This document shows, piece by piece, positions 48,655 through 59,740 of a DNA stretch of 64,000 nt (position 1 is the stretch's first letter; each line of letters starts with the position of its first letter). The stretch comes from Sepiola atlantica (lineage: Eukaryota > Mollusca > Cephalopoda > Sepiida > Sepiolidae): NCBI GenBank assembly GCA_963556195.1, contig OY744533.1, positions 43,414,166-43,478,165 on the forward strand, given 5' to 3'. The notes under the pieces are model-generated. The model was not told the origin of the DNA. It ran no database searches and worked only from the letters and a program-made list of their open reading frames with translations. Position numbers and translations under genes: made by a program.

Positions 48655-50735
48655 CACATCAACAAGAAAACGGTTTGGATAATCACAGATTTCAGGGTAG
48701 TTCTATTAAAATAGTCATATCTTAAAAACTAAAGAACTTTAAGTGCTCAAAATACCATCATTTTGTTAGGAAATGAATATCCTTTCACGTGCATTCATGA
48801 ATAATAATATACTTAATATATTTTTAAGAGTTTTGAGCAAATAAAGGCTAAAAAATGTTAACGCTATTTTCAGCAATTTACGTCACTTTTTTTTAACCCC
48901 CCCATCGTTTAAAACTCTGGTACCATCCCTCTGTGTGGAATTTCATCCTGAAATTTGGAAACCAATCAGGAGAAACATCACTTTTAATGTTTGTTAGTGT
49001 ACAAAGTAAATCGGCTCATTCATTTTTTTAAGAAATTTTAAAATTAAACCTTTAACATGACGCGTGTTGAACATTTTGGAAAAATACATTTTCGTCGCCC
49101 AATTAGTAAGTAAATCAATCTTTTTAATTTTTTATGCATTAAAATTATAAGTGTTCTCTTTTGGTAGTAATAATATTTCATTACCCTATCCGAAAAAAAA
49201 AAGTTTTCTATTTATAGTTTGAAAAACTGACTGTAGTAGCAGCAGTAAATGTCCTTTTTTTGAGCGAAAGTCAACAACGGCTGCTAGTATTGCTGATATA
49301 ACAATCAATCAGCAGCAGCTAACTATAACCTAGTCTTGTAAAGCTTTGTGAAAATAAGATAAAAATACTTTTTGTGCTTAAAAAAAGTTAATCCTATTTG
49401 GTTCTTTTATAAAAAATACTTCAAGAAATACTGGTTTTCACTCAACTTTCGAACTTCTAGTAGTAATGACTTTCTAGTCGCCAATTTAAAAAAAAAATTA
49501 AGATTCTACTTTTTTGGCGAAAAAAAGAAAAAAACAAAAAATAATTTAGAACGGGGGATCAGTTTTGCATACAAATTTAATGTAAAATGATCTCCAATTT
49601 CCCGGCCATTCTTGCCTTTAAGTGAAATTTATAAAATAAATAATTACTCTACCACTAACTCTAAAAGCAGACGCCCATAAAAAAAAACGTACAGAATTTA
49701 TTTCCCATAGAAAAAAATTGATTAATGCCCTACAACGCTAGAATGGCCCGGAAATGGTGAATTATTCTACATTAAATAAACTAATCCCCCACTCTAAATT
49801 TTAAATTAATTGTTTTTTTTCTTTCTGCTAAGTTTTCAGGGTGTTCACACTTAATTGCCCCTAGCCCTACCACTAACTTGAAGTTCAAGTGGTAAGCCCC
49901 CCCCCCCTCCTCCCACAAAGACCCTCATAATAGTCTAAAAAAAAAAAAAAAAACAAGAAAAACGCACAGGATTTATCTCCCATAGAAAAAATAATTAACT
50001 ATCCTAAAACGCTAGAATGGCATTGAAATGGGGGATTATTTCATATTCAATTTATGTGAAACTGATCCCCACTCTAAATTCTAAATTAATTGTTTTTGTT
50101 TCTTTCTTTCTGCCAAGTTTTTCAGGGTGTTAACATGTAATTGCCTAAATAAAAAAGTAGAATCTCATATTTTGGGGAGGCAAGGGGGTGAGTTAGTGGA
50201 AGGTGTTAATCTACAATAATGCCAAAGAAATCTTGCAATATATTCATTTTTAAACAGTCCTAGTATTAGATTTTAGTTTCTTGTACATAAAATGTATTAC
50301 AATTCAACTTTGAGTTTTTTAACTTCTTTCTTTTAATGGATACATGGTATTTTTAAGGTATTGCAGCATATTTATGTGCACTTAGTGCAGATTACTTGGA
50401 AACAATTAATTTCTGGAGATTTTCAGTGGCACATTCTGATTCCTTGTACAAAAATACATTTATATGGTAAATTTCATTGCTTAATCTTGTATTTTAACAA
50501 AGATATAACATTTTTACTGAAAAATTAGTGTAAAAAATGTGACGAAACCAATATGGTCTTAAAGAGGGGAAAATATCCAATTGTGTGAGGCACAAAAATA
50601 GTCATAACTTCCTTATTTTTAGTCAGATTTAAAAAAATTTTAAAGATGCTTTCTTAGATCATCAAGCTCTTTCTATATATGCCATTATTGAGATATTTTA
50701 AGCAATTTAAATTTTTTCATGTGTATTGCTACTAA
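48655..50735. mobile_element. Large dispersed repeat, copy B (empty hAT site)
   Basis: Collinear with copy A (32,510-36,880) from cggtttggataatcac to ttcatgtgtattgct. At about 49,273-49,300 it reads caacggctgctagtattgct, the uninterrupted form of the site where copy A carries the hAT element. Tracts of taaccct-like and gtaagccccc sequence and foldback modules occupy 49,490-50,230. Confidence 0.75.
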
Positions 50736-50744
50736 TAGTGTTTC

Positions 50745-51530
50745 TCAGATCCATAGAAGTTATGTAAAGGTTAGATAAAAGATTTGAATCTGAGTGTACA
50801 TGACTTGTTTACTGTTGTGATGGCAAGCCGGTGTCATTTTCTGATGAGTCTGTTTCACTTGGTTTGTATTTCCTCATGGAGTACTGTTTTTAACTCTACA
50901 AGAGACGACATTGGAATGCCATTTACATAGACAATATCATTTTGTGGCCGCATTTTAGAAGTACTGAAGTACAGTTGAGGAAATTTTTAATCAACTTTTG
51001 TCTAAAATATACTGCTTTATATGAGTGAGCATCAACACCATACGTTTCTTCTATCTGTTTGGCAAAGCCTTTCAACTTTTTAAGTCTCATTCTTTCTTTG
51101 GTCTTAATAATTTGGGTGTAAACTCATTTTGCAAAACCTCAAATGCTTAACCATATGAAGTTTGTCAAGTATGTTCAGTTTTGCGTGGTTTGGTCAAGTA
51201 CCGGGTGAAGTTACAGTAACAGGAATTATGGTACTAATCATTAATTGTGTTTCATTTTTTTCGCCTGCTCATTCAAAATGTATTATTGAACATTTTGCAA
51301 GCTTTTTCTGTACCCAGATACTCTGCCCACTATAGTTTTTACTTTTTGTCAGATCTGGTAGAAGATGCTTTGATTTAGCTGAAAAAGATGGTCGATCAAA
51401 ATTAAAATGAAGAAAGCATCTTTTTTTAGTTGGTAGTTCATTCTTTTCAGTAGTTATGCACTGTTGATATCTTGAGATAGAGACTGTAAAAATAAATATA
51501 TTCATGGGTTTAATGTGCATTGGAAATCAG
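50745..51530 (-). pseudogene. Decayed coding remnant, unidentified
   Basis: Minus-strand segments look protein-like but are broken by stops and frame changes. They are ISRYQQCITTEKNELPTKKR, FLHFNFDRPSFSAKSKHLLP, GQSIWVQKKLAKCSIIHFE, ISTIIPVTVTSPGT.PNHAK, RPQNDIVYVNGIPMSSLVEL and KTVLHEEIQTK. This could be a dead transposon ORF or a processed pseudogene. No family was recognised. Confidence 0.3.
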
Positions 51531-51959
51531 TAACTTACACACAAAAAAAGTTCAAATTCAAAATAGTATTCAACTCTTATTTGATAAATCCAGAACATTT
51601 CATTAAAATTTTAATTATTTTTGCATAGCTTAAAAACATCCGCAATTAAATTTCTGCAGAAAAAAAAAGGAAGAAAATTGGATGTTTTTAGTTTACATTC
51701 TACAACTAAATCGTCTGTTGAATCCTTATTAATCAAACCAATGAATGTTTATGTAATTAGGCATTATGATTATTATTGAAATTAGCAGAAAAATTCAATG
51801 TGCAATGCATTTTTTTTTTTTTTACTGATGATTCACCACTTATCAAGGCTAAAATCCACCCAAGGATAAGGGTTAGTGAAATGAATAGATTGTCAGTTGA
51901 AAGAGAATACTGTGTGGCGATTGAAAATGATGAATGAAATTAATAAAATTTAGTTACTT

Positions 51960-53235
51960 ATGATGGCATTTTATGAGTAGGTATATGTTGACATTGAACT
52001 TGAAGATGACTAAGTTATAACTCATAGGAAAGCATTCCGTGGTAACATGTTCCGTAGATGAGAAGTCCTTGGAAAGAAACTCTGCTCATGGAAACTCTGT
52101 TTGATGTTAGGAACACTGGGATAAAAAGGGGAATTCTTTGCAGTTGTGGTAGAAAAACATGTTCTTATGATGTCTTACAGGAAGAAACCAAGAATTAGTA
52201 CCTTTCATGGAAATAACGATAAAGTAGAGAAAGACTAGCAACGTTTCTTCTGTGAGGAAGGGGCTGCAGAGAAGAGAATAGATCATCCCCTCCACTAGAT
52301 TACAAAGTCGATTTTAAACTCTGTCAAGGAATGAAAGAATGCTCTAAGCCAGTGGTCCCCAACCGGTGGGCCGCGGACCGGTGCCGGTCCGTAGACCAAT
52401 TGGTACCGGGCCGCGTAAGAAATACAGTTTAGAAATATAGTTTGCATACATGTGCGCAGTTTTTAAAGCTCTTTATCTCAGTTTGTACGCTTTGTCATAA
52501 GATTAGTCATACGCTTTGTAAGCTTAGTCACTAGTGTTCTCATTGACTTGGTGTTCTAGTAATGTTAAAATGTTCATGCACTTTATATTCGTTTTTCTGG
52601 TGTACCTGTATTTTATTTTGAAAGGAATGTTTAAAGTAAATTTTTAATGTAAACTTTTTAATGATATATTTATTATTATTTCGAGGCTTTTATTTTCATG
52701 TTATGTTGTTGGTACGATGCTACATGTAAGTTGCAAGTAAACAATCTACCCCCGGGCCGCGGTAAAATTGTCTAACGCTTACCGGTCCGCGGCAACAAAA
52801 AGGTTGAGGACCACTGCTCTAAGCGACACCTCCCCAGATGTGGAAACGGTACCCCAACTTAGGATGTATCTGAGTCTTGTAAAGGTAGAGTATTGCCTCA
52901 GGAGTCTGTACTTTTGAAGCGGTAGAAAGATCCAACCATTCTTTCAGCATCCTTAGATATAGCTCTTCCATTTTAGATCTGGTATGAAATTCAGTCCTAT
53001 GAGTTTATCAAAACAGGGGGCTTCCTCGAGCAGAGAGCTATTCATCTTACCTGGAACCGAAAAAAAGGATCTGAATGTTGGTAGTGAAACGAGAGAAGCT
53101 TGGTTTTGGAAGTCTTAAAAGTGACAAGCCCCCATTGTACCACATGCTCCTAATCAAAAGTGAGAGAATCAGCAAGATTTTGATCACCAATGCTCTTTGA
53201 AGTGGTGCCATAGACAATTGCACCGTATATTAAAA
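51960..53235 (-). pseudogene. LINE 3' fragment interrupted by a hAT MITE
   Basis: Minus-strand frames include VTFKTSKTKLLSFHYQHSD (matching VTFNAAKTKLLSFNNYKK of the 25.6-27.6 kb LINE), FDKLIGLNFIPDLKWKSYI and, near the 3' end, EQSFFPRTSHLRNMLPRNAF. The same C-terminal organisation as the other LINE but with many stops, so it is an older copy of a related family. A 467-bp MITE is inserted at 52,350. Confidence 0.65.
52350..52816. mobile_element. Non-autonomous hAT element (467 bp) with 8-bp TSD
   Basis: The terminal inverted repeats are cagtggtccccaaccg at the left and the complement of cagtggtcctcaacc at the right. They are flanked by ctctaagc on both sides (52,342-52,349 and 52,817-52,824). 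Subterminal sequence is GC-rich (gggccgcggaccggtgccgg / gggccgcgg..ccggtccgcgg), while the interior is AT-rich and non-coding. The cagtggt..cca start is a typical hAT terminus. Confidence 0.93.
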
Positions 53236-53264
53236 ATAGTCAATTTTGCATATCAGAACCTAAT

Positions 53265-53862
53265 AAAATAAAATTAGGGTATTATTGTAGATTAACACTG
53301 TCTGCTACCCCCCTCCCCAAAAAAGGTTTGAGATTCTACTTTTTTAGGCGATTACGTGTGAACACCCAGAAAAACTTGACAGAAAAAAAAACAGAAAAAC
53401 TTTTAATTTAGAGTGGGGGATCAGTTTCACATATAAATTTAATACAAATGATCCCTCATTTCCGGGTCGTTCTAGCGTTTTAGGCAGATAACCAAATTTT
53501 TATTTTATTTTGCTATGTCAGATAAATTCTGTGTGTTCTTTTTGGGGAGGTTCTTCTTTTTAGGCTATTACGTGTCGTTTTATGACCTTGCCACTCGGAC
53601 TAGTGGTTAGTGGTAAAAATATTTAGCTAATTTCCTTAAAAAGTTAAAATGGTCCGTAAGTGGGAGATCATTTTACGTTACATTTATATAGAAAACTGAT
53701 CCCCACTCTAAATTCTTAAATAATTGTTTTTTTTCATGAGTTTCTAAGGACTCATTTTGGACGAGTATGCATGAGCATACTCGTCCAAAATGAGTCCTTA
53801 GAAACTCATGGGGGTGGGGGATAACAGAGGGTGTTAATCTACAAATTTACCAAAATTAGGAT
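53265..53862. mobile_element. Foldback element copy with good self-complementarity
   Basis: The left half (ttagggtattattgtagatt, gagattctacttttttaggc, gatcagtttcacatataaat, gatccctcatttccgggtcg) is partly the reverse complement of the right half. The right half reads atggtccgtaagtgggagatcattttac, atttatatagaaaactgatcc and, at the end, gtgttaatctacaaatttac. A central part is related to the cttgccactcggactagtgg block. The right arm has lost its outer portion and carries a 76-bp palindrome (53,735-53,810) there. Confidence 0.65.
53735..53810. repeat. 76-bp near-perfect palindrome (36-bp arms)
   Basis: The left arm 53,735-53,770 starts catgagtttctaaggactca and ends gagtatgc. The right arm 53,775-53,810 is its exact reverse complement. 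The loop is atga. No mismatch was seen in the 36-bp arms. Confidence 0.97.
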
Positions 53863-55256
53863 TACTTATTGCCGATTGGTAACATGCTGATATTATTTAT
53901 TTTATCACAATTGCAATCTCCTACAGCAGACGATGAATTTCCATATACATTTGATTGCTTGTTTAAAACGAAAAAAAAAATCTAGCGTCTCTCTCTCGGC
54001 ACTCAGTAATTTCCTATTTATTTTTTATAATAGTAAATATGAAATCAAAAAAAGTTTTATCTTTGTTTAGATATTTCGTCTTCGCTGGAGGCAGCCATCT
54101 TGATTTATAACGCATGCTACGATGATTGTGATTAGTTGATTTTCAGATATCGATGAAAGATGTATTCTGATTGGCTACTTTTGTAGAAAGCCATCTAAAA
54201 TGTCAGCATCTACTTCGAAGATTAAAATTCAGATTATTAATTAATGCACCAACATCTTGCATGGGAAAAGTTTCCCCAATGTTTCTTATAATTTTATGCA
54301 CATTTTATCAAAAAATAATCCCCACCCCTTTTGTATCTCACTAAAAGTGATAATTTTCCCCTTGGGCCGACGGCCTATATCGGCTGAAAGACACTTCCCT
54401 ATCTTTATATGACAGTTGTTGAAGAAAGCCTTATCATTAATTTAATTAATGGAAATACATTTTTTTCTATGAATATAAGTCTTGAGGGAGAAGGGATCCC
54501 CTTCCACTGAAGTAACAGTGGGAGATAGAAACAGATGAAGAAGGAAAGAATACGGCGAGGTAGAATCCATTGACCACTCAGACATTGAAAGAATGAATCC
54601 TTGCCAGTGGGGATTACCAATATGGCAAGAAATAATAATGAGAATATATATTTTTTGTTATTGAATTAATTCTATTGGGAGATGGGTGGAGTCACGCTCA
54701 GTCTCAAAACACCTTTTTCTCAATATAAGGTGAAGCGTAACAGGCTTCGGAAACTTACTTTTGCTCTCCCACCGAATTTACATCGTTGAGAGACTTAGGG
54801 ATTATATCGCCCAACCAAAATTGCCCAGAACTTTTTAAGATTTGCCTGTCCTAAACACAGAAGTAGAAGACAGAAATGTGAATATACACTGCTTGTAACT
54901 GAACGACTTTTCTACCCAAATAATTATTCTTATACAAAAACGAACCAACGGATTTGTTAATTACTTTTCTTTCATCGTTCTGCTTTGAAATGACCCTTTG
55001 CTCCTCAGTGGTACCAAGTTGCTGATCAGTTCCGGACAGTTGCCATCTGATCTTTTAATCACAACGTGGGAGAGCGGTGATTGCTGGACATAGACTCTTC
55101 GACATCTTCAGCCCTCATCAGTACAGCAACTTTTATCGAGCAGTGCCAGGTGACCAACCGAACTCAGGAACGGCAAAATTGGTGACGTCACCTAGTCGAG
55201 GGCTGGAGTACAAAGTGACGATAACGTTCATTAACGAACTCCACCGAACTAAAATG
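53863..55256. other. Intergenic or upstream sequence, no gene recognised
   Basis: Includes repeat-like unclassified sequence (for example around 54,070-54,240 and 54,660-54,860). No coding frame with a recognisable domain. Confidence 0.45.
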
Positions 55257-55282
55257 TTTACCCTAACCCTACCCTAACCATA
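55257..55282 (+). repeat. Short telomere-like (CCCTAA) stretch
   Basis: The text ttaccctaaccctaccctaac contains about three telomere-type hexamers, one of them imperfect. It is preceded and followed by unique sequence. It is too short to call an interstitial telomere with confidence. Confidence 0.4.
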
Positions 55283-55599
55283 AACTAAGCTTTAGTTTTA
55301 GTTTGCAAAGTCGGTTTAGTTCGGTTTGTATTGTATAGATTCGGCTTTCTCCGGAAAGTCGGAACTGCTTACGTCACGACTGCAAATTTATGGATACCTA
55401 TTCCTAAAAAGCACAAAAAAAATTAACCCTCTACCCCCGGCATCCACACACAAACGGTGGGGGGGAGCAAAGAAATGCATCCTAAAACATTAATTATTGT
55501 TTCCGCACTTTATTTTATTGTAGGAAAAGAAAATCCCCCCCACCCCCCCAAATAAAAATATAAGCTTAGTTAATACAAAATTTTGATTTCCCTAAAATA

Positions 55600-55813
55600 T
55601 AAAAAAATAAACATTTTGTTCCACGTCTCCATATTACTGCTAAATGGCCCGGGAGTGGGTGCTCATTTTACGTTAAATTTATATAGGAAAGTGATCCCCC
55701 ACTCTATAAGCTAAATTTTTTTTTTTTTTTTAATTATTTTGCGGATATTTTTTTATAGTTAAATCATTCTTTTATATTCCTCCCAGGCAACGCCGAAACA
55801 CGTGTCCTGCTAG
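55600..55813 (+). mobile_element. Foldback fragment and Helitron 3' terminus
   Basis: At 55,640-55,710 are foldback-family phrases (atggcccgggagtgggtgct, gaaagtgatcccccactcta). At 55,782-55,813 is a Helitron end: cccaggcaacgccg, then acacgtgtcctgCTAG, then T. The 5' end of the Helitron was not found. The same order of foldback module before a Helitron tail suggests that the module may be carried by a Helitron. Confidence 0.55.
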
Positions 55814-56700
55814 TATATATATATTCTGAGTTTCTAATATTTTTACAATATTTTTTTAACTTTTTTCAGAGTGTAAATATATATGGTAACGTATATATAA
55901 TATACATAGAATTATATATATAAATTTTATAAAGTTTACAGAGAAAAATTCAGTTTTAAAAATCAATGAAATGTTATTTCAAAAGGTTACTGTTAAAATG
56001 TTCAATGCCATAAATTTTTAAAATATGTAACAGAGCTGATAGAATTCTTCAAGATATAACTGAACCCACCTGTGAGGTGAGTTCTAACTTTATATAAGCT
56101 TAGCTTTAATAATAGCACAAAAGAAGAATGAGATCAAGTGAGGGAAATGGACATTGTATGACAACAATGGCTATGGGCTGGCCTACATAGAAAAAAAAAA
56201 CATTCAAAATCCAGGGTTTTTATTCAAGGTTTTAAATAATGACCTCAAACAAATATGTCAACCATGAAGCAGGCTACAATTCTTTGTTTTCTATAACAAG
56301 GATCTAATTCACATGAGTGAGTTTAAAAAAGAAGTAAAGGATAAAAATCATTTAAAAAGCAAAAAAAATTATTTTGCTTGCGTAAAAATGCTTAGAAGTA
56401 AATAAAGCAACTGGTTGTTTTGTAAACAAAATGAATAACACGTTTTATCTTTTATGGAGATTTGGAGCTTCAGCTGTAAACCATTTACATTATTTTATAG
56501 ATTCCAGCAAAATCCTCCTGTCCTGGTACGACATGCATACTGGGCGAGTTGAGACGGCTTCCTCCAAAGGAGATCATTTCTCGGAAATATTAAATTCACA
56601 AAAGCAGCCCCCCAGTCACATGTGTATCCTAATTGTGTGATATGATTTTAAAAACGTTAGTTTTTGCTTTTTTGTTTTTGCAAGGAAGTGTCGCCGTCCT
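55814..56700. other. No gene recognised
   Basis: AT-rich. A 69-codon plus-strand frame at 56,431-56,640 has no recognisable domain and no splice or codon support. Confidence 0.5.
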
Positions 56701-56703
56701 CCG

Positions 56704-56785
56704 ACATACAGCACCTGGTATTCCCAAATGGTCACCCATCTGGTATTGGCCAGGTTCAATGTCGGTTAACTTTAGTGATCTAACA
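56704..56785 (-). repeat. 5S rRNA-derived relic, second copy
   Basis: The plus strand gacatacagcacctggtatt, cccaaatggtcacccatctg, gtattggccaggttcaatg and gttaactttagtgatctaac parallel the relic at 9,816-9,903 (about 85% similar). It carries the same truncation of the 5S 5' third. Confidence 0.6.
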
Positions 56786-56979
56786 AGAACCGGTGCGTCA
56801 ATGTGATTATGTTGTATATGAATCCAGCAATCAAAATAAAGCTATTTAAATCGACATAAATGATCTATGGAATTAATGATTGGCTCTCACTTGGATTTCT
56901 CTCTGAAGAAATTTATGTGGCATAAAAGTTGCAAGAAATAACCTTTTTAACATTTTCTGACTGTCACATCACCAGTTTT

Positions 56980-58460
56980 TTAAAAATAGTTTTGTAAATA
57001 AAAACTGTTATTTTTATTTTTGCGACATTCATTTAAGAAATTCTGATTAAATAAAAGATTTTGTATTATTTTCTTTTTCTTTTTATTGAAATAAATATTG
57101 TAGGGGAGGTTCAAAATTTCTAAAATATTTTTTTTTAAATCTCCATAAAACGCGAAATACGTTATTAGATTTGCTTACAAAACCAAATTTTTTCAGCCTA
57201 GTGACCCATAGTCATATCTTAGGAAACACGTAGGAAAAAGATGTTCAGATTTTAACAAAATTTAACTTGATCAACATTTATACTGTTAGTAAGAGGAAAG
57301 ATGGAATAAAAATATTATATAAACATTTAATGACTATTATTTTATTAGAATAGGTAATATTATTATATACCGTTTAACGTCTGTTTACATGCTGGCATGT
57401 GTTGGACGACTTTTAGAAATTGACTTACACACTTACTTATCTCTGGAAAGAGCTTTATTTATTCCTCTGTCTCTCAAATTCATCCGTATCATTTCCTCCC
57501 ATGCTTTCCTTGACCTTCCCCTGTGAACTGACCCTGCTACCTCAACTGTTCTATATCTACTAACCCAATTACTTTCATCCATTCTTTCAGTGTGACGAAC
57601 TCAACAAAGTCTCTAGTTCTGCATACATCTCTTTATACCGTCCAAATTTAATCTTCCTCTGAGGTCATCAGATCTAAGCCTGTCTTTAAGACTTACATTT
57701 ACACATTCATTGTATCATTCTCATATCATTTTGCTCCATTGAACACATATCCTCAATGGCCAGATTTCACTTCAGTACATCATCACATTGCACGCCTGAT
57801 AGACTCTTCCTGTGGTCGACGGTAGTAATGCTCTGGTGGTTAGTAATGACAGAAGTTCCCTGAACTTACTCACCCACTTCTAACTCTTGCTATCACAGCA
57901 GCACCAGCTTCCCGCTTATCTTACACTCCTTGTACACACAATGGAGAACTCAGATGTGTAGAAAGTATACTTGAATTGAGATTGTCCAGAAGTTTTGTTA
58001 CCTTGGTGATACCATTGGAGCACAGGGACGAGCTCACAACGCCATTTTATTTAAATAGTTTTGTAACAGAAAGATGTTATTTCCACTTTTAAAAAATGGT
58101 TTTATGACATTTGTTTTTTTAGAGATTCAGATTAAATAAAAGGTTTTGTAAATAAAAACTATGTCATTTTCCTTTTTTTAAATAAATTCTTATTAGAAGA
58201 AATATTGTGAGGGAAATTCAAAATCTCCATGAAACATCAATCATGCTATTCGCTTTACTTACAAAACCAAAGATTTTCTGTATAATGCTATTACTACCAG
58301 ATGGTCATATCTCAGAAAACACGATGGAAAAAGAGGTTCAAATTTTAACAAAATTAAATTTATCAACATTTGTACTATTAGCAAGAGGAAAGATTGAACA
58401 AAAATATTATATAAATATTGAATGATTATTTTTTTCATTATTATTAGAATAGGTAAGAAT
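56980..58460. repeat. Diverged direct repeats (about 380 bp) flanking an RTE-like LINE piece
   Basis: About 56,980-57,362 and 58,070-58,458 share gattaaataaaaga/ggttttgta, cttacaaaaccaaa, gtcatatctta/cagaaacacg, attttaacaaaatt, gcaagaggaaagat and aaaaatattatataa in order. Between them lies a LINE fragment (57,363-57,990). Confidence 0.7.
57363..57990 (-). pseudogene. LINE C-terminal fragment (RTE-like), cephalopod-type tail
   Basis: With frame changes, the minus strand reads RMDESNWVSRYRTVEVAGSV, HRGRSRKAWEEMIRMNLRDR, GINKALSRD. This is the wrapped R-x-R-W-x-G-H-V-x-R-M...GRP-x-K-x-W tail of RTE-type LINE reverse transcriptases. The adjacent plus-strand phrase catgctggcatgtgttggac near 57,390 is one I recall as common in octopus and squid genomic repeats. 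The RT catalytic part is missing. Confidence 0.55.
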
Positions 58461-58544
58461 AAATCTCCAAAATTTATGTTTTTTATTTTTTTTATGGAAA
58501 CTGCTCAAGACAAGCCATTTGATATAAGGAGTTAACAAGAACGA

Positions 58545-59215
58545 AAGATGATTATCTCAAAGACAGGACATGCCTATTGGACTTAGTTTTGACAAGATTA
58601 AAGCTGAGTCAGCAGGAAGAGAGTTCCACAAGCCTGCAGTTCTTGGAAAAAAGCTACTGGAATAGGAAGCTGTATTACAATGAGGTATCAACACAGTGAA
58701 TTGATGAAGACTACTAGACCAACAAGTCAAACGAGCTGGAACAAAGGAAGTAGGGAATAGATCAGACAATTCTGAACGCATGTCATAATAGTATTTATAG
58801 AAAAGATTGAGACTAGTAACATCATGTCTGTGAGGTGTAGAGAAGAAAGGGTGGGGGCCAATCAAATTACAGATACGTTTCTGCACCTTATCAAGAACCC
58901 TCAAATGAGACAGATTCACCAGCCCAAATATGACAACAGCACTTCATACATGGTTTGATAGTAGATTTGTAGAGATAGAGAACCAAATTTACGAGAAGCA
59001 GAAAGAGCAATGGATTTAATGTATGAACTTCAAAAAATATTTGATGAGAAAGAAAGACCAAGAAGTTTCAGAGTCGATTTCTCCTCAAGAGCAGAGCCAT
59101 CTATGAGAATCTGAGGAAGAAGAAGGACACACCTACTATTTAAAGACGAGCTGAGTATTAACAGGATTAAATGAAACAAGCCATTTCGCTTGTAATTCAA
59201 TTGAAAGTATATAAA
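58545..59215 (-). pseudogene. LINE 3' fragment, relative of the 25.6-27.6 kb element
   Basis: Minus-strand reading: NLSHLRVLDKVQKRICNLIG, PHPFFSTPHRHDVTSLNLFY, KYYYDMRSELSDLFPTSFVP and YSSSFFPRTAGLWNSLPADS. It has the same order of C-terminal motifs as the first LINE (LLDKVQKRVANLI, CLFYKYF.., LWNSLPA) but differs enough to be another family. Upstream frames to about 59,215 continue it with stops. Confidence 0.75.
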
Positions 59216-59297
59216 AAATATACTCTGCTAAAGGAAAAGTAAACTTTTCTTAAACTATCATTTTGGTTCTAAAGTACTTTTCCCATATTCAATACTA

Positions 59298-59740
59298 CTA
59301 GCAAGACTTGTGTCCCGGCATTACCCCAGAATTAAATTGACTGAAAAGAACCAGAAAGATTCTTTCAACCCCCAAATGCTATGCCTGTCTGCATTCACAA
59401 TATAAAAAAATGTTTGTAAAATGTTATTGGTGGTGGTAGTTGGGGAGGGTGGATTCACTGACTTGTTTGTTTGGCCAATGTATGTGTGTGTGTGAGTTTG
59501 AGGAGGGAGGGCGGTTCTTTTTTTTTTCTTCTCAATTTAACGAAAGAATAAAATGACTGACTTGTTTATGAACGAACCGAAATGCATTATGGTGAAATTT
59601 AATTTCGTAATGAAATAGTTTTTTTTTTCAAGGAGGGGGACGGGGGGGGGGGGGGGAGAATGGTGATATCCACCGACTTGTTTGCTTGGTCGGTGTCTGT
59701 GCGTGTTTTTTTATAATGTAGAACTGGGCCGCACCACCAA
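59298..59740 (-). mobile_element. Helitron 3' end with tandem modules
   Basis: Minus strand: ctggggtaatgccgggacac, then aagtcttgCTAG, then T at 59,298. Inside, two related modules repeat in direct order (plus strand gactgacttgtttgtttggc..gtgtgagtttgagg..agg and accgacttgtttgcttggtc..gtgtctgtgcgtg). A second terminus-like copy (aactgggccgcaccaccaag) lies near 59,722, which suggests duplicated 3' ends. A G run sits at 59,642-59,656. Confidence 0.5.
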
